Source of the DNA: Streptococcus sp. UBA6071
GTDB lineage: Bacteria > Bacillota > Bacilli > Lactobacillales > Streptococcaceae
Length of the DNA stretch: 6,574 nucleotides
Direction: 5' to 3'
Assembly: GCA_002436115.1 (NCBI GenBank)
Contig: DIXV01000089.1
Span: forward strand, 23,872 to 30,445
The position numbers and the translations under genes are program-made. The notes beneath the pieces are model-generated. The model did not search any database. It saw only the letters and a program-made list of their open reading frames with translations, and had not been told where the DNA came from. Shown here one piece after another: positions 6,492 through 6,574 of the stretch. Each line of letters begins with the position of its first letter. Positions within the stretch are counted from its first letter, which is position 1.

Positions 6492-6520
6492 ATTCTAACC
6501 AAATTCTTAGTAAAATGCAA
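6492..6520 (-). promoter_or_regulatory. tuf promoter
   Basis: TTGCAT (6520-6515) and TAGAAT (6497-6492) with exact 17-bp spacing, preceded by an A-rich stretch (AAAAAAGTGTTAAAAGAC, 6538-6521) that resembles an UP element, in keeping with strong growth-linked expression. The expected start near 6485 leaves a leader of about 65 nt. The remaining bases up to 6574 hold nothing else that I can identify. Confidence 0.85.
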
Positions 6521-6574
6521 GTCTTTTAACACTTTTTTGGAGACTTTATTCTGTCCTGCGTCTCAAATAGGGCT

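Noticed and set aside
6531..6574. Inverted repeat GAGAC/GTCTC near the window edge as a terminator of an upstream gene
   Set aside because: Only 5 bp with a 15-nt loop, and no U-tract follows on either strand.

Overview
The window looks like a chromosomal segment of a Firmicute of the order Lactobacillales, most likely a Streptococcus. The reasons are the base composition and codon use, a RexA-type AddA nuclease/helicase, a 398-residue EF-Tu with a streptococcal-type N-terminus, and a metK leader that fits the SAM-III (SMK box) riboswitch, a class known mainly from lactic acid bacteria. I cannot fix the species. No mobile element, CRISPR array, tRNA or rRNA was seen.

Layout. On the + strand, bases 2-1909 hold the C-terminal half of rexA, whose 5' end lies outside the window. 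Everything else is on the - strand: tuf (6420-5224), an exported or membrane-anchored protein of unknown function (4883-3858), metK (3517-2321) and a small PspC-domain membrane protein (2241-1975). rexA and the pspC-like gene converge on one short hairpin terminator.

The - strand genes look like separate transcription units rather than one operon. tuf has a clear sigma-A type promoter and a terminator. The unknown gene has a good promoter and a terminator about 110 nt past its stop. metK has a long riboswitch leader and a terminator whose stem includes part of its stop codon. The pspC-like gene has a -10 box just after the metK terminator. Promoters for metK and pspC sit immediately downstream of, or overlap, the preceding terminator.

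The genes do unrelated core jobs: double-strand break repair (RexA), S-adenosylmethionine synthesis under SAM feedback (MetK), translation elongation (EF-Tu), and envelope functions (the PspC-like protein and the unknown exported protein). I see no dedicated new defence or mobile system. The items most worth a second look are the expanded SMK-box leader, the unknown exported protein, the region just past its stop codon (an imperfect hairpin and an out-of-frame short ORF), and a promoter-like sequence after the tuf terminator with no evident gene behind it.
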